The notes: a model not told the origin generated them from the sequence alone. 64,000 bases of DNA from Nocardiopsis sp. FIRDI 009 (GCF_003386285.1 NZ_QPNC01000001.1:1-64000), one strand, 5' to 3'. Shown: positions 9,343-19,084, numbered from the stretch's first letter. Translations and numbers: made by a program.

Positions 9343-10011
9343 GTGGTACTGAACCGAATGTCGCTGCGGATCGGCGCGGCCGTCGGTGCGGCGACCCTCG
9401 TCGCCGGCGCGGCCTTCACCGTCGTCGCCCTCGCCGACGACGACGTCGAACAGGACGCGGCCGTCAACGCCGCCGGCGTCGACGAGCCGGGCACCGAGGC
9501 CCCCGCCGCCGACACCGACGCGGAGGACGAGTTCTTCGCCTCCGAGGAACTGACCGACGAGGAACTCCGGAGCCGGCGCGCCCAGGCCGAACAGGAGCGC
9601 GACACCGCCCTCAGCGCGGGTGTGCGCACCTCCCAGGCCCAGGGCAGCGACATCATCGAGGAGCCGGAGGAGGACGAGGAGGAGGCGGCCGAGCCACCCG
9701 TGTTCACGGGCGACGCCAGGTCCGTCGCGCTCGAGATGGTCCTGGCCCAGGGCTGGGCGGAGAGCGAGTTCAGCGGCTGCCTCGAACCCCTGTGGGAGAA
9801 GGAGAGCAACTGGAACCACACGGCGCAGAACCCGAGTTCGGGCGCCTACGGCATCCCCCAGGCGCTCCCCGGCGACAAGATGGCCAGCCACGGCGACGAC
9901 TGGCGCACCAACCCCGCCACCCAGATCGCGTGGGGCCTCGACTACATCAAGGGCCGCTACGGCACCCCGTGCGGGGCCTGGTCCCACTCCCAGGCCAACG
10001 GCTGGTACTGA
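9343..10011 (+). CDS. Secreted lytic transglycosylase-like protein
   Basis: The 222-residue protein has an N-terminal export helix (about 6-28, ending ALADDD), a long acidic linker (about 30-120) rich in Glu and Asp, and a C-terminal goose-lysozyme-like transglycosylase domain (about 130-222). In that domain WEKESNWN supplies the probable catalytic Glu (E154), followed by SGAYGIPQALPG and AWGLDYIKGRYG, typical of SLT/aggregation-promoting-factor domains. It should cleave peptidoglycan outside the membrane. Translation is placed at the GTG at 9343, 5 bases after GGAAAGG; the ATG at 9358 is an alternative. The leader is long and structured. Its 3' end converges on the kinase at 10074 across a long palindrome. 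Confidence 0.82.
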   Translation: MVLNRMSLRIGAAVGAATLVAGAAFTVVALADDDVEQDAAVNAAGVDEPGTEAPAADTDAEDEFFASEELTDEELRSRRAQAEQERDTALSAGVRTSQAQGSDIIEEPEEDEEEAAEPPVFTGDARSVALEMVLAQGWAESEFSGCLEPLWEKESNWNHTAQNPSSGAYGIPQALPGDKMASHGDDWRTNPATQIAWGLDYIKGRYGTPCGAWSHSQANGWY

Positions 10012-10021
10012 CCCGCCGCTC

Positions 10022-10069
10022 CGCTCCGCGCCGGACGCGGGCCGCGCGGCCCGCGTCCGGCGCGGAGCG
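10022..10069. terminator. Perfect 48-base palindrome between convergent genes
   Basis: The two arms (10022-10045 and 10046-10069) are exact reverse complements with no spacer base, giving a stem of about 22 bp once a minimal loop is allowed. It lies between the stop at 10011 and the convergent stop at 10074, so it can terminate transcription from both sides. Confidence 0.78.
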
Positions 10070-10073
10070 ACGG

Positions 10074-11975
10074 TCACCGCGGGGCCGGGGCGAAGCTCTC
10101 CACGACCTCCTCGGGAAGGTCGTCGTAGAAGTCCGCGTCGGCCCGCGGGACGTTGACGCTCACGAGGTAGAAGATCCGCTGGCCCTCGCCCTCGAAGCTG
10201 ATCACGTACCGCCAGAAGCGGCGCTCCTGGGTCGCCCACTCCTCGTTGTCGAAGTCCGCCGTCACCCGGGCGACGTCCCACTCCTCGTTCCAGGCGTCGG
10301 GGAAGTCGCCGCTGTCGAGCTGTTCCAGCTCCAGCTGCCGGTAGTCCGTCGTGACGTCCCCCGCCACGACGCTGGTGCCGCCGTTGGTGTCCTCCAGGAA
10401 CTCGGCGCTGGTGCGGTCGTACACCTGCTCCGTCCAACCGGTGACCAGGATGTGCTGGTCGTAGCCGGGGGCGACGAAGTACGCGCGGGCCTCGTCGATC
10501 GCGGTGTCGTCGACCGTCCAGCCGTCGGGGTAGTCCACCTCGAACCAGCGGGACCGGAAGGTCACCAGGTCGTCGTAGGAGGGCGGGTCGCCCCCGCCGT
10601 CCCGGTCCTCGTACTCCGTGTCCGTGCCGGGGGCGGACTGCTCGGCGACGGGGCTGTCGGTCAGCCCCGCGGTCGAACCGTCCGCCCCCGGCGCGGTGGG
10701 ATCGCCGCCCGAGCGGGCGAGGAAGGCGGCCGCGCCCACCACGATGAGCGCCACGGCCAGGCCGGCGGCGCCCAGGCCGATGAGGAGCCTGCCGGTCGAG
10801 CCCCTCCCGGAACCCTTCCCGGAACCCCGCCCTCCGCCGTGGCCGCCAGGGGGGACGACGGCACCGGTCCCGCCCTGCGGAGGGGGCGGTGACGGGTACC
10901 CGGGCCCCTGGGGAGCCGGTCCGTGACCCGGCGGGGGCGTCGTGGACCCGTGCCACCCGGACGTCGCGGAGGGGGCGGGCGCCGGGGGCGCCGGCGCCGT
11001 GCCGGGCGCCGGGTACCCGCCGCTGGGGGCCTGGCGGGGGGCTCCCGGGCCGAAGCCCGAACCGGCGCCGCCGGGGTGCCCCGCCGGTCCGGGAACGACC
11101 CCTCCGGAGGGCTGCGCGCCGCCCCTGGCCGAGGGCCGCTCCCCGGTCCCCCCGAAACCGCGGTCGCGCAGCAGGGCCAGCGCCTCGTCGGCGCTCAGCC
11201 GCCGGTCCGGGTCCCGCTCCAGGAGCCCGGAGATGACCGGCGCCAGCCACCCGGCGCGCCTCATCGGCGGCAGCGGCGCGGACATCACCGCGGCGATCGC
11301 GGCCGTGATGCTGTCGCGGTGGAACGGCGAGGCGCCCTCCACGGCGGCGAACAGCGTCACACCGATGCTCCACAGGTCGCCCCGGTGCTCGGCGGGGCCG
11401 CCCGCCAGACGCTCCGGAGGCATGTACTCGGGCGAGCCGATGAGGGCCCCGGTCCGGGTGATGCTCGGTCCGCCCTCCATCGTGGCGATCCCGAAGTCGG
11501 TGAGCACGACCCGGCCGTCCGTGGACATCATGATGTTGCCGGGCTTGATGTCGCGGTGCAGGACCCCGACCTCGTCGGCCGCCCGCACCGCCCGCAGGAG
11601 GGACTCGGCGATCGTCGCCACGGTCTCCGTGTCCAGGGCGCCGCGTTCGGTCAGCAGATCCCGGAGCGACCCGCCCTCGATCAGCTCCATGACCACCCAC
11701 GGGTCGTCCTCGAAGACGAACACGTCGTGGATGGTGATCACCGTGGGGTGGTTGACACGCGCGGCCGAGCGGGCCTCACGGCGCACCCGCGCGTGCGCGT
11801 CCCGGCGCTCGGCCTCGGTGAAGTGGTCGGGCAGGAGCACCTGTTTGAGGGCGACGACGCGGTCCAGAGTGGGGTCGAAGGCCTCCCAGACGACGCCCAT
11901 CCCCCCGCGTCCGAGTTCACGGCGGAGGACGTAACGGTCCGCGACGATGCGCTCAGGGTCGCTGTTGCTCGGCAT
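10074..11975 (-). CDS. Ser/Thr protein kinase with proline-rich linker and extracytoplasmic domain
   Basis: The 633-residue kinase has glycine loop GRGGMGVV (22-29), K44, catalytic D142 in HRDIKPGN and a normal DFG at 160-162. After the kinase domain (about 14-275) come about 150 residues of Pro/Gly/Ala-rich linker, one membrane segment (LLIGLGAAGLAVALIVVGAAAF) and about 200 acidic extracytoplasmic residues ending in a compact domain of unknown fold. The linker and membrane layout indicate a receptor kinase. The ATG at 11975 follows GAGGGCG by 4-5 bases. Alone on its strand; fumarase lies 174 bases upstream behind a hairpin. Confidence 0.9.
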   Translation of the reverse strand: MPSNSDPERIVADRYVLRRELGRGGMGVVWEAFDPTLDRVVALKQVLLPDHFTEAERRDAHARVRREARSAARVNHPTVITIHDVFVFEDDPWVVMELIEGGSLRDLLTERGALDTETVATIAESLLRAVRAADEVGVLHRDIKPGNIMMSTDGRVVLTDFGIATMEGGPSITRTGALIGSPEYMPPERLAGGPAEHRGDLWSIGVTLFAAVEGASPFHRDSITAAIAAVMSAPLPPMRRAGWLAPVISGLLERDPDRRLSADEALALLRDRGFGGTGERPSARGGAQPSGGVVPGPAGHPGGAGSGFGPGAPRQAPSGGYPAPGTAPAPPAPAPSATSGWHGSTTPPPGHGPAPQGPGYPSPPPPQGGTGAVVPPGGHGGGRGSGKGSGRGSTGRLLIGLGAAGLAVALIVVGAAAFLARSGGDPTAPGADGSTAGLTDSPVAEQSAPGTDTEYEDRDGGGDPPSYDDLVTFRSRWFEVDYPDGWTVDDTAIDEARAYFVAPGYDQHILVTGWTEQVYDRTSAEFLEDTNGGTSVVAGDVTTDYRQLELEQLDSGDFPDAWNEEWDVARVTADFDNEEWATQERRFWRYVISFEGEGQRIFYLVSVNVPRADADFYDDLPEEVVESFAPAPR

Positions 11976-12100
11976 GTATCGCCCTCTCGGCGGGCTCAGG
12001 TCGGGTGGTCCGGTACGAATGTCGGACGTCACCCGGGACGAAAAGGTTCCTGGAAAAGGGGAGGGGAACCACGCCCGGAACGGCGGTCCTGACCCCAGGC

Positions 12101-12132
12101 GGCGGGGCACCCCGCCAGGAGTGGGGCGCCCC
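12101..12132 (-). terminator. Hairpins downstream of fumarase
   Basis: GGCGGGG-CA-CCCCGCC (12101-12116) and the palindrome GGGGCGCCCC (12123-12132) lie just after the fumarase stop and before the next minus-strand gene. They probably terminate fumarase transcription. Confidence 0.5.
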
Positions 12133-12149
12133 GCCGTCGAGACCCGTGC

Positions 12150-13541
12150 CTACTGGCGCGCGTTGGTCATCTTCAGGACGTCGAGGGCGGCGTCGAGCTG
12201 CTCCTCGGTGAGCTTGCCGTCCTCGACGTAGCCGCGCTCGATGACCACCTGGCGGATGGTCTTGCGCTCGGCCAGCGACTGCTTGGCGACCTTCGCGGCC
12301 TCCTCGTAGCCGATGTAGCGGTTGAGCGGGGTGACGATCGAGGGGGAGGACTCCGCGTAGGTGCGGCACCGCTCCTCGTCGGCCTCGATCCCCGCGACGC
12401 AGCGGTCCGCGAACACGCGCGAGACGTTGGCCAGCAGGCGGATCGACTCCAACACGTTGCGGGCGATCATCGGCAGCTGGACGTTGAGCTCGAAGTTGCC
12501 GCTCGCGCCGCCGAACGCCACCGCGGCGTCGTTGCCGACGACCTGGGAGGAGACCTGGAGCATGGCCTCGCACAGGACCGGGTTGACCTTGCCCGGCATG
12601 ATCGACGACCCCGGCTGGAGGTCGGGGAGGCGGATCTCCGACAGACCGGTGGTCGGGCCCGAGCCCATCCAGCGGATGTCGTTGGCGATCTTGCAGTAGG
12701 CCACGGCGATCGTCCGCAGCTGACCGGACAGCTCGACCAGGCCGTCACGGGCGCCCTGGGCCTCGAAGTGGTCGCGGGCCTCGGTCAGCGGGAGACCGGT
12801 GTTCGCGGCGATCTCGGCGATGACGCGGGCGGCGAAACCCTCCGGGGTGTTGATGCCGGTGCCGACCGCGGTGCCGCCCAGGGGCAGCTCGGCCACGCGG
12901 GGCAGGACCGCCTCCAGGCGCTCGACGCCGTAGCGCACCTGGGCGGCGAACCCGGCGAACTCCTGGCCGAGGGTGACCGGGGTGGCGTCCATCAGGTGGG
13001 TGCGGCCGCTCTTGACGACGGAGGCGAACTCGACCGACTTCCGGGTCAGCTCGCCCTCCAGGTGCCGCAGCGCCGGGATCAGGTCGTTCTGGACGGCCGA
13101 GGTGGCGGCGATGTGGATGGAGGAGGGGAAGACGTCGTTGGAGGACTGCGACGCGTTGACGTGGTCGTTGGGATGCACGTCCAGGCCGGTGCGCTCCTTG
13201 GCGAGCGTGGCCACGACCTCGTTGGTGTTCATGTTGCTGGAGGTGCCGGACCCCGTCTGGAACACGTCGATCGGGAACTCGCCGTTCCACCTGCCCTCGG
13301 CGACCTCCAGGGCCGCCTCGCGGATGGCCTTGCCGAATTCCTCACTGATGACGCCGAGCTCCGCGTTGACCTTGGCGGCGGCGGCCTTGATCTGACCGAG
13401 CGCGGCGATGTGGGCGCCCTCCAGGCCCTGGCCCGAGATCGGGAAGTTCTCGACCGCGCGCTGCGTCTGGGCCCGCCACTTGGCCTCGGCGGGAACCCGG
13501 ACCTCACCCATCGAGTCGTGCTCGATGCGGAACTCACTCAT
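12150..13541 (-). CDS. fumC: Fumarate hydratase class II
   Basis: The 463-residue enzyme interconverts fumarate and L-malate in the citric acid cycle. The length and the superfamily signature [12 protein letters not shown] (from about residue 309) are those of iron-independent class II fumarase, and [18 protein letters not shown] just before it separates it from aspartase in character. Upstream motifs [14 protein letters not shown] and [13 protein letters not shown] are complete. The ATG at 13541 follows AGGAGGG by 10 bases. In related actinobacteria fumarase lies beside glpX, as it nearly does here. Confidence 0.96.
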   Translation of the reverse strand: MSEFRIEHDSMGEVRVPAEAKWRAQTQRAVENFPISGQGLEGAHIAALGQIKAAAAKVNAELGVISEEFGKAIREAALEVAEGRWNGEFPIDVFQTGSGTSSNMNTNEVVATLAKERTGLDVHPNDHVNASQSSNDVFPSSIHIAATSAVQNDLIPALRHLEGELTRKSVEFASVVKSGRTHLMDATPVTLGQEFAGFAAQVRYGVERLEAVLPRVAELPLGGTAVGTGINTPEGFAARVIAEIAANTGLPLTEARDHFEAQGARDGLVELSGQLRTIAVAYCKIANDIRWMGSGPTTGLSEIRLPDLQPGSSIMPGKVNPVLCEAMLQVSSQVVGNDAAVAFGGASGNFELNVQLPMIARNVLESIRLLANVSRVFADRCVAGIEADEERCRTYAESSPSIVTPLNRYIGYEEAAKVAKQSLAERKTIRQVVIERGYVEDGKLTEEQLDAALDVLKMTNARQ

Positions 13542-13660
13542 TGCAACCCATCCCTCCTGGGAAAACCTGTGAATCACAGCCTGCCAGACGCACGACCGGC
13601 CCCGGCCACTCACCCTGAGTTGACGGTGTTGCGCGCGTCATGCCGTCCCCGGCGCCGGGC

Positions 13661-14263
13661 TCAGGAGCCGATTCCGCGCCGCCGCGGGCGTCGCCGCCAG
13701 CCCAGGAACCGGCGCCGCTTGGGGGCCCGCACCCGGACGGAGCCCAGCAGGCTGAAGCCGTCGATCTCCACGACGGGCGGGTGCGGCAGGGACGACGGGC
13801 GGGCCGTCGTCGTGCGCAGACCGAGGAAGGACCAGCCGCGCAGGCGCACCTCGACACCCTCGGGGACGTCGATCTCGACACGGCCCAGGACGGCGGTCAC
13901 CGTCATCCGGTGGTGGTTGCGCAGCAGCAGCGCCTCGCGCATGTCCACGTCCACGCGTCCGGCGAGGGCGGCCACGTGCTCCCCGGGGACCGCCACCCAG
14001 CGGCCGCGTCGGCTGAGCGTGCCGAACAGGGCGAGGGCGGGCCGGGGATCCAGTCGGATCGGCTGCTGGTCGGCGGGCAGGAGGTCGGCGGTCAGCCCGG
14101 GGAGCTCACCGAGGGTGCGCGCCTCCTGCGCGCGTCCGCTGCGCTCCTCGAACTCCGCCAGGTCGAGGCGGCCGTCGGCGGCGGCGTCGCGCAGCACCCT
14201 CAGGACCCGTTCCCGGTCGCTCTGGGAGGCGCGGAGCCGGGCGGGTGACACTTCCTCACTCAC
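13661..14263 (-). CDS. DUF1707 protein with LiaF-like C-terminal domain
   Basis: The 200-residue soluble protein has a DUF1707 domain (about 8-62, LRASQSDRERVLRVLRDAAADG then LDLAEFEERSGRA), a SHOCT-like short helical module widespread in actinomycetes. A beta-rich region (about 95-185) resembles the C-terminal domain of LiaF/VraT-type cell-wall stress proteins. The end is a highly basic tail of Arg clusters. Function is not established; a link to envelope stress is suggested by the C-terminal fold only. The start is GTG (14263); another GTG four codons later is possible. Confidence 0.75.
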   Translation of the reverse strand: MSEEVSPARLRASQSDRERVLRVLRDAAADGRLDLAEFEERSGRAQEARTLGELPGLTADLLPADQQPIRLDPRPALALFGTLSRRGRWVAVPGEHVAALAGRVDVDMREALLLRNHHRMTVTAVLGRVEIDVPEGVEVRLRGWSFLGLRTTTARPSSLPHPPVVEIDGFSLLGSVRVRAPKRRRFLGWRRRPRRRGIGS

Positions 14264-14353
14264 ACCGCCTCAGCCTAGATGAGCCGCCCGCCGGGCGGGA
14301 CCCCGCCCGCGGAGCCGCCCCGGCGGGCGGCGCGGCGGACGGGGCCGGGCGCC

Positions 14354-14770
14354 CTACAGGCGAAGCAGCGCCCGTCGCGGAACGGATCCGTCCGCCAGGG
14401 GACGGACCGCGAGGCGGACCAGGGCGCGGGCGTTGTCGTCCCCCGCCACGCGGTTGGCGCTGAGCTCTCCGCAGCGGACGCAGCGGTGGACGAGCAGCCA
14501 CTCCCCGTCCGGCCGCGTGGCCAGGCTCAGCGCGGCCATCCGCCCCCGGCAGCCGGCACGGCGGTCGCCGGGGACCCGCCCGTCCACGTGCAGACTGGTC
14601 AGGCAGTGCGGACAGTGATTGCGGTGCGCGGTGCCCGGAGCGTCGACCGGGACCTGGAGTCCGCACCCCGCGCAGCGGAACGCTCCGGACCGTCCGGACT
14701 CGCGGTGGACGTGCGTCACGGACTTGCGCCGCTGTGGACGGCGTCCACGCGTGGTGTTGCGTCGCCCCAC
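14354..14770 (-). CDS. RNHCP domain protein (copy B)
   Basis: The 138-residue protein carries the zinc-ribbon-like RNHCP domain. It has CAGCG, the naming motif RNHCPHCLTSLHVD, and later CRGRMAAL and HRCVRCGELSANRV, giving several CxxC/CxxxC metal-binding pairs. The family is small and of unknown function; the cysteine pattern suggests zinc binding and possibly RNA or ribosome contact. The GTG at 14770 lies 7 bases after GGGGAGG and 2 bases beyond the stop of the upstream paralogue. A GTG at 14776 would give a 4-base stop/start overlap but puts the ribosome site too close. It forms a two-gene operon with 14773-15138. Confidence 0.8.
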   Translation of the reverse strand: MGRRNTTRGRRPQRRKSVTHVHRESGRSGAFRCAGCGLQVPVDAPGTAHRNHCPHCLTSLHVDGRVPGDRRAGCRGRMAALSLATRPDGEWLLVHRCVRCGELSANRVAGDDNARALVRLAVRPLADGSVPRRALLRL

Positions 14771-14772
14771 GG

Positions 14773-15138
14773 TCACACCTCCCCGAACAGGTCGAGCGGG
14801 AAGGGCGGGTCGGCGAGCGGACGCACGGCGATCCGCATGAGCACGAGGTGGTTGTCGTCCGTGGCGACGGCGCTCCCGGACATCTCGTCGCACAGCGTGC
14901 AGCGGTGGATGAGCAGCCAGGCGCCGCCGCGCGGGACCGCGACGGAGATCGGAGCCATGCGCCCGCCGCAGCGGGAGGCGCCCTCGTCCGTCCGGTCGAC
15001 GACGTGCCTGGAGCTCAGGCAGCTCGGGCAGTGGTCGCGCGGACCGCCGTCGGGATCGAGGGCGGACACGGTGAGGCCGCAGCGCACACAGGTGAACGCG
15101 GAGACGTCGGGGGCGGGTTCGGGTTCGGTGGTGGACAC
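14773..15138 (-). CDS. RNHCP domain protein (copy A)
   Basis: The 121-residue paralogue of the next gene has the same domain in the same order: CVRCGLTV, RDHCPSCLSSRHVVD, CGGRMAPI and HRCTLCDEMSGS. The copies differ at many positions, so the duplication is old, and both keep all cysteine pairs. The start is GTG, 7 bases after AGGAG. It is first in the pair, and the promoter should lie in 15139-15512. Function unknown. Confidence 0.8.
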   Translation of the reverse strand: MSTTEPEPAPDVSAFTCVRCGLTVSALDPDGGPRDHCPSCLSSRHVVDRTDEGASRCGGRMAPISVAVPRGGAWLLIHRCTLCDEMSGSAVATDDNHLVLMRIAVRPLADPPFPLDLFGEV

Positions 15139-15512
15139 CCGGGAACTCCTTGCTGGACGGTTCTGGAGATCAGCAGGAGGAGCGCCGAGCGGTTCTCGAC
15201 GGCGGGGCCGGGCCCGGTCAGACGTCCGAACGGGAGCGGGGACGCGGGCAGCCCGCACGGGTGTGAGGCGCGCTCGGCGCTGTCCGGGCCATACTCACCG
15301 TTCCTCGTCCCGCCGGGTCGCGTCCCGCGGGGTCGTCGTCATCACCGGTCGCCGATCGTAGGCCCCCCGGTCGGCCGGGGGCAACGGATTTTCTCCGACG
15401 GCGTGCGGAGCCACCCCGGCGGGCGGCTGCTCCGGAGGGGCCCGTCCGGGGTTGTCCACAGGCGGTGAAAACCGCTGGATATCGGTGCCGGCCGATGCCT
15501 ACGGTTGTGCCC
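15139..15512. promoter_or_regulatory. Divergent control region; leaderless promoter of the ABC exporter
   Basis: No gene is apparent in these 374 bases between RNHCP copy A and the ABC ATPase. TACGGT (15500-15505), a TANNNT -10 hexamer, lies 7 bases before the ATG at 15513, as expected of a leaderless transcript. A single DnaA-box-like TTGTCCACA occurs at 15452-15460. Nothing else stands out. Confidence 0.4.
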
Positions 15513-16484
15513 ATGAGTACATCACTCCCCGGTCGCCGGGTGCCCGGAAGCGCCGCCATGAGCGGCCGGGACGCCCCGGCCGTGCCCGCCCTGCTCCTGA
15601 GCGGGGTCGTCAAGCGCTTCGGCTCCCTCACCGCAGTGGACGGCCTGGACCTGGAGGTCCCCCAGGGCGTGGTCCTCGGCCTCCTCGGCCCCAACGGGGC
15701 GGGCAAGTCCACCACCATGAGGATGCTCACCGCCCAGAGCACGGCCGACGAGGGCGAGATCCGCATCCTCGGCCACCGGATACCGGCCGAGTCCAAGTGG
15801 GCCCGCGCCCGGATGGGCGTCGTCCCCCAGCACGACAACCTCGACGAGGAACTCACCGTCGAGCAGAACCTGCGGATGTTCACCTACCTGTACCGGGTCC
15901 CGCGCCGGGACCGGGCGGAGTCCATCGCCCGCGCCCTGCGCCTGGCCCAGCTCGTCGGCCGGGGCGACACCCGCGTCGACGGCCTCTCCGGAGGGATGCG
16001 CCGCCGCCTGCTCATCGTCCGCGCCCTGCTGCACCGGCCCGAACTCGTCCTCATGGACGAACCCACCGTCGGCCTCGACCCCCAGGTGCGCCAGGACCTG
16101 TGGAGCGTCATCTCCGCCCTGCGGGACCAGGGCGTCACCGTCCTGATGTCCACGCACTACATCGAGGAGGCCGAACGCCTCTCCGACGAGGTCGCCCTGA
16201 TGGCCAGCGGCAGGGTGGTCGAACGCGGCACCCCCGCGGACCTGGTGGCCAAGTACGCGGGGGCGACCGTGGAGGAGTACACGCCCGGCGTGGAGGGCGT
16301 CGACGCGCTCGAACGCCTCATCCACGACCAGGGCTTCACCACCCGCCGCACCGGCACCACCCTGTCCGTGCTGCGCGCGGAGGAGCTGCCCGACTCGCTG
16401 CGCGACCGGCTCGGCCAGCCCCAACGCCGGGCCAGCAACCTGGAGGACGTGTTCGTGACCCTGACGGGAGAGACCTTCGAATGA
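15513..16484 (+). CDS. ABC exporter ATP-binding protein (DrrA/NodI type)
   Basis: The 323-residue ATPase powers the permease encoded next. It has Walker [10 protein letters not shown], a Q-loop in VVPQHDN, signature LSGGM, Walker B LVLMDEPT and the switch His in STHYIEEA. The C-terminal extension, ending in [16 protein letters not shown], is typical of drug, polysaccharide or daunorubicin-type exporters (DrrA/NodI). Its last four bases overlap the permease start (ATGA), which indicates translational coupling. The ATG at 15513 has no Shine-Dalgarno site and a -10-like TACGGT 7 bases upstream, suggesting leaderless translation. The substrate cannot be told. Confidence 0.92.
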   Translation: MSTSLPGRRVPGSAAMSGRDAPAVPALLLSGVVKRFGSLTAVDGLDLEVPQGVVLGLLGPNGAGKSTTMRMLTAQSTADEGEIRILGHRIPAESKWARARMGVVPQHDNLDEELTVEQNLRMFTYLYRVPRRDRAESIARALRLAQLVGRGDTRVDGLSGGMRRRLLIVRALLHRPELVLMDEPTVGLDPQVRQDLWSVISALRDQGVTVLMSTHYIEEAERLSDEVALMASGRVVERGTPADLVAKYAGATVEEYTPGVEGVDALERLIHDQGFTTRRTGTTLSVLRAEELPDSLRDRLGQPQRRASNLEDVFVTLTGETFE

Positions 16485-17302
16485 CCCTGGAACAGGCCCG
16501 TGCGGACGCGCGTCCGGAGACACACGCGCGGCCCGGACGGTTCGAGGTGGACGCGGTCATGGGCGTCGTCGCGCGCGAGTGGATCCTCTTCCGCGAGTCC
16601 TGGAGCTCGACCACCTTCGCCGCCGTGGTCGAACCCACCCTGTACCTGCTCGCCTTCGGTTTCGGTATGGGCGCCCTCGTCGGGACGCTCGCCGGATACA
16701 GCTACATCGACTTCCTCGGCACCGGCATCGTGGCGGTGTCGGTCATGTTCCAGTCGATGATGCCCGGGGTGATCAACACCTTCATCAAACGGAAGTTCCA
16801 GCACACCTACGAGGGGATCCTCGCCGCCCCCGTGGACGTGCGCGAGGTGGTCACCGGCGAGGCCCTGTGGCTGGCGTTGCGCTCCGGGACCTACGGCTGC
16901 GTGCCGTTGCTCGTGGCGGTCTGCTTCGGCCTCAGACCGGGACCCTGGGCGGTGTTGGTGCCGTTCGTCGCCTTCGTCGCGGGTTTCGCCTTCGCCCTGT
17001 TCGGAATCTGGATTTCGGCGCTGATCAGGTCGGTGCGGTCGATGGACTACGTGTTCAGCGGGCTGTTCACGCCGCTGTTCCTCATGGCGGGGACCTTCTT
17101 CCCGCTCACCGGACTGCCGGAGTGGGTGCAGGTGGGGGCTATGGCCAACCCGCTCTACCACGCGGTCGAACTCATCCGGGGCGCGGTGTTCGGGGACATC
17201 GCCCCGGGCGCCGTGCTCGTGCACGTTGCCGTGATGCTGGTGTTCATCGTGCTCATCTGGTTCCTGGCCGTCCACCAGCTCCGGCGCCGCGTCGTCAGCT
17301 GA
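16481..17302 (+). CDS. ABC-2 type exporter permease
   Basis: The 273-residue integral membrane partner of the preceding ATPase has about 35 cytoplasmic residues, then six membrane segments. ABC-2 family features include FIKRKFQHTYEGILAAPV after the second helix and GTFFPLTGLPEWVQ near the fifth. It is of the NodJ/DrrB type. The ATG overlaps the ATPase stop by 4 bases, so a two-component exporter is made as one unit. A strong hairpin follows at 17330. Confidence 0.92.
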   Translation: MTLEQARADARPETHARPGRFEVDAVMGVVAREWILFRESWSSTTFAAVVEPTLYLLAFGFGMGALVGTLAGYSYIDFLGTGIVAVSVMFQSMMPGVINTFIKRKFQHTYEGILAAPVDVREVVTGEALWLALRSGTYGCVPLLVAVCFGLRPGPWAVLVPFVAFVAGFAFALFGIWISALIRSVRSMDYVFSGLFTPLFLMAGTFFPLTGLPEWVQVGAMANPLYHAVELIRGAVFGDIAPGAVLVHVAVMLVFIVLIWFLAVHQLRRRVVS

Positions 17303-17329
17303 GGCACGGCGGGCGGGGCCGCGCACGCC

Positions 17330-17360
17330 GACGGCGCGGGAGGGGCCCTCCCGCGCCGTC
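17330..17360. terminator. Bidirectional hairpin terminator
   Basis: A 14-bp stem (GACGGCGCGGGAGG with its complement) and a 3-base loop lie between the exporter permease and the convergent DUF3352 gene. Confidence 0.75.
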
Positions 17361-17389
17361 CGACCGGTGTCCTCGCCAGGAGGCCGGGG

Positions 17390-19084
17390 CTACTCCCCGG
17401 CGCTGGGCGACCACCGCAGTTCGAGGCTGCCGCGGCGCCCCTCCTCGGTGACGCTCAGGGCGAGACCCACCGCGCCCCACTGGTCGGGGTCGGCGACGTC
17501 CTCCGCGGGCACCACCTGGCGCAGGTCGAAGAACCCGGCGAGGACCGCCTCGTCCATGTCCTGCATGGTCTGCTGGAACACCGGGTCGTCGGCCAGCACC
17601 CCCGTGGAGCTGGTGCCGCGTGAGACCAGCACGGTGTCGCCGTCGGTGCTCACGCCGGGAGGCGTGGAGTAGGCTCCGGAGAACGCCTCGTCGATGAGGT
17701 CGCTGAGCACCTGCTCGTCGCCGCCCACGGCGCGGTACTCGAACGCGATCTCCTCGTTCGCGCCGCTCTCCCCGTAGGAGTAGTAGGAGCTGGAGGGGCC
17801 GAAGAAGGTGTCCGGGTCGAGGCTGGTGATCCCGAAGGCGGTCGAGGAGCCGAGCAGGCCGCTCAGGCTCTCCGGCAGCGGCACGCCGAAGGAGTTGAAC
17901 TCGCGTTCGATCTCGGTGCGCTCGCCCCTGCTCAGCGGCAGCTGTTCGTTCTCGTAGGCCTCGGTCAGCGCCTGGTCCAGACCGTCGGCGCCCACCGCGA
18001 TCACCGTGTCCTCGGGCAGGGTCCCCATGGCGTCCACGGCGGCCCCCGGGGTCTCCGACAGCCAGGCCAGGTCGGTGTCGTCGAACGTGAAGTCGAAGAA
18101 GTCCGTCCGCGCCTCCAGGTAGTCGCCGTCCACCCGGAGGGAGGCGGTCATCCGGCCGCTCAGGTCCTCGACGTCACCGCCGCCGGAGCCCAGGGCGTAC
18201 CCCTCGGCGTACCCCTCGGCGAACGAGTCGAGCTCCATCAGCGCGTCGCCGTCCCCCCACGCCGCGGCCAGGCTCCCGGAGGGGATGCCGGACATGTCGG
18301 AGGAGAACGTGCCGTCGCGCTCCAGCGGGCCGAACTCCTCCATCTGGTCCTGGAGGTCGTCCAGACTGTCCGAGTCGGACAGGAGGACGAAACCGTCCAC
18401 GACCTCGTAGGCCACGTCGTCCTCCCCCAGGCCGGAGAGGGTCTCCTCGGCCAGCCGCTCGTCGGTCACCGCCAGCGCGAACGCGCCGGCCACGCCCTCG
18501 TCGGTGGCGTCCGTCGGCCAGACGGCGACGCCCACCCGCTGGCCGATCCACTCCTCGACCTCGCTCTGCCGGGCGTCGGGGAAGACCTCGGTGAAGCCCT
18601 CCGCGAAGGTCTCGGTCATGTCGCCGTCGGGTTCACCGATCTCCTCGGTGATCTCGTCCGGGAGCTGGTCGACGAACCGGAGCAGCTCGATCGCCTGGGA
18701 GCCGTCGATGGACAGGTCGACCTTGGCGAAGGCCGCCGCGCTCGCGGGCAGGACGGACTCCGGCTGCGGACCGCCGAAGTCGACCAGCGCGACCGTGGCC
18801 CAGACCGTACTGGCCATGACCACGCCCGCGACGGCGATGGCCGACGGGATCAGCCAGCGGTTGCGCCCGCCACCCGACGGAGGGAGCTGCCCGCCCGGGA
18901 AGTTCCCGCCCGGGTACGGCCCACCGGGTGGTGGACCGCCGGGCGGCGGCCCACCGGGCGTACCTCCGGCCGGGTACGGGGGCTGGCCGGGCACGCCGCC
19001 CTGGTGCGGCGGGAAGCCCTGCGCGGGCTGCCCGGGCTGGGGCGGCTGCCACTGGGGCTGCTGCGGGGGCTCGGGGTAGGACAT
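17390..19084 (-). CDS. DUF3352 domain membrane-anchored protein
   Basis: The 564-residue protein starts with about 75 cytoplasmic residues rich in Pro, Gly and Gln (repeated PPGG blocks). One membrane helix follows (IPSAIAVAGVVMASTVWATVALV), then a large acidic extracytoplasmic region matching DUF3352, a family common in actinomycetes and cyanobacteria with no assigned function. The beginning of that region, ESVLPASAAAFAKVDLSIDG, is characteristic. The ATG at 19084 is 3-5 bases after GGAGGT. It lies downstream of glpX on the same strand but behind a hairpin, so is probably transcribed separately. Confidence 0.8.
   Translation of the reverse strand: MSYPEPPQQPQWQPPQPGQPAQGFPPHQGGVPGQPPYPAGGTPGGPPPGGPPPGGPYPGGNFPGGQLPPSGGGRNRWLIPSAIAVAGVVMASTVWATVALVDFGGPQPESVLPASAAAFAKVDLSIDGSQAIELLRFVDQLPDEITEEIGEPDGDMTETFAEGFTEVFPDARQSEVEEWIGQRVGVAVWPTDATDEGVAGAFALAVTDERLAEETLSGLGEDDVAYEVVDGFVLLSDSDSLDDLQDQMEEFGPLERDGTFSSDMSGIPSGSLAAAWGDGDALMELDSFAEGYAEGYALGSGGGDVEDLSGRMTASLRVDGDYLEARTDFFDFTFDDTDLAWLSETPGAAVDAMGTLPEDTVIAVGADGLDQALTEAYENEQLPLSRGERTEIEREFNSFGVPLPESLSGLLGSSTAFGITSLDPDTFFGPSSSYYSYGESGANEEIAFEYRAVGGDEQVLSDLIDEAFSGAYSTPPGVSTDGDTVLVSRGTSSTGVLADDPVFQQTMQDMDEAVLAGFFDLRQVVPAEDVADPDQWGAVGLALSVTEEGRRGSLELRWSPSAGE

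Noticed and set aside
15452..15460. DnaA-box-like TTGTCCACA
   Set aside because: A single box without a cluster, dnaA, dnaN or AT-rich unwinding region does not make an origin.
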